DNA of 64,000 nt from Microbispora rosea subsp. aerata (GTDB lineage: Bacteria > Actinomycetota > Actinomycetes > Streptosporangiales > Streptosporangiaceae). Below are positions 63,653-64,000 of this stretch, piece after piece (position 1 is the stretch's first letter; each line of letters begins with the position of its first letter). The position numbers and the translations under genes are program-made. The stretch lies in the NCBI RefSeq assembly GCF_014647835.1, contig NZ_BMPY01000005.1:124001-188000 (forward strand), given 5' to 3'. The notes under the pieces are model-generated. The model was not told the origin of the DNA, did not search any database, and saw nothing but the letters and a program-made list of their open reading frames with translations.

Positions 63653-64000
63653 TCAAGCCCCGGCGATGGGCAGGCCGTCCAGCCAGCCGCGTACGGCGGC
63701 GAAGAAGTCCGTCGCGTTGCGGTGCAGGTTGAGCGCGTGCCCGGCGCCGGAGAGCACGAAGGTCTCCAGCCCGGCCTCGGCCGGGTAGAACCAGCTCTCC
63801 CAGGCCCGCACCGCGGCGGCGTCGGTGCACTGGAGGTACTCCCCGTTGCAGAACAGGTCGTCGTGCTGCCCGACGGCCACGAACACCGGGACGCGGACGG
63901 CCCCGGAGATCGCGGGATCGCCGGCCTCCGCGAGCGTCGCCTGCTCGCCGGTCGTCATCGTCGCCTTCGTCAGCTCCAGGAGCGCCGGCATCGCCGGTGA
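63653..64000 (-). CDS. Alpha/beta hydrolase, C-terminal part (cut by window edge)
   Basis: The frame runs open to the right edge of the window, so the N-terminal half with the nucleophile is missing. The visible 116 residues carry a strand VRVPVFVAVGQHDDLFCNGE with the acidic residue and SGAGHALNLHRNATDFFAAV with the catalytic His, ending GWLDGLPIAGA. This is the acid/His half of an alpha/beta hydrolase. The substrate cannot be told. Confidence 0.8.
   Translation of the reverse strand, partial: SPAMPALLELTKATMTTGEQATLAEAGDPAISGAVRVPVFVAVGQHDDLFCNGEYLQCTDAAAVRAWESWFYPAEAGLETFVLSGAGHALNLHRNATDFFAAVRGWLDGLPIAGA

Overview
The window is a stretch of very GC-rich actinobacterial core chromosome. 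Gene order, His-tailed GroEL1 after groES, a ShbA/SigD-type sigma factor upstream of guaB-guaB3, DUF5319, a class F sortase and a Thermobifida-type polyester hydrolase all suggest the order Streptosporangiales; the genus cannot be fixed from the sequence alone. No tRNA, rRNA or insertion sequence was recognised.

Layout. 1-7.7 kb: end of the ribosomal-protein/secretion operon (secY-adk-map, a DUF1707 protein, then infA-rpmJ-rpsM-rpsK-rpsD-rpoA-rplQ, a terminator, truA). 7.8-13.9 kb: three leftward exported or membrane-anchored proteins, two of them paralogs with huge Pro/Gly/Trp-rich N-termini and a small external two-cysteine domain, plus a CAP-domain protein. 14.1-16.5 kb: rplM-rpsI-glmM. 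16.6-24.4 kb: a LAL-type LuxR regulator, a secreted cutinase/PET-hydrolase-like enzyme and a four-gene ABC exporter operon. 24.7 kb: coaA.

25.8-36.4 kb: a complete type I-E CRISPR-Cas locus, cas3-cse1-cse2-cas7-cas5-cas6e-cas1-cas2, flanked by two arrays that point outward (7 repeats on the left, 10 on the right). The two leaders share motifs at identical distances from the first repeat, so one adaptation machine probably feeds both arrays. The locus lies between coaA and acpS, inside otherwise conserved housekeeping order, beside a conspicuous AT-rich island.

36.5-45.4 kb: acpS, NAD(P)HX repair enzyme, alr, an alpha/beta hydrolase, tsaE, a putative wall-anchored protein with a class F sortase, then tsaB-rimI-tsaD (t6A tRNA modification). 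45.5-50 kb: a coiled-coil repeat protein, a THUMP-like methyltransferase and a divergent MarR/epimerase pair with operator-like arms around a good promoter. 50.4-52.5 kb: groES-groEL1 under a CIRCE element. 53.1-59 kb: shbA with a very short RsdA-like anti-sigma candidate, DUF5319, a TrmB/LuxR hybrid regulator, then guaB-guaB3 preceded by an orphan intrinsic terminator that suggests attenuation. 59.1-64 kb: a NarL-type two-component system, a small membrane protein, nagA, a membrane-anchored methyltransferase and a truncated alpha/beta hydrolase.

Many intergenic regions carry short degenerate tandem repeats, each with its own unit, which looks like a habit of this genome. The points most worth following up are the paralogous two-cysteine membrane proteins, the mini anti-sigma factor, the guaB leader, the paired CRISPR leaders and the polyester hydrolase.
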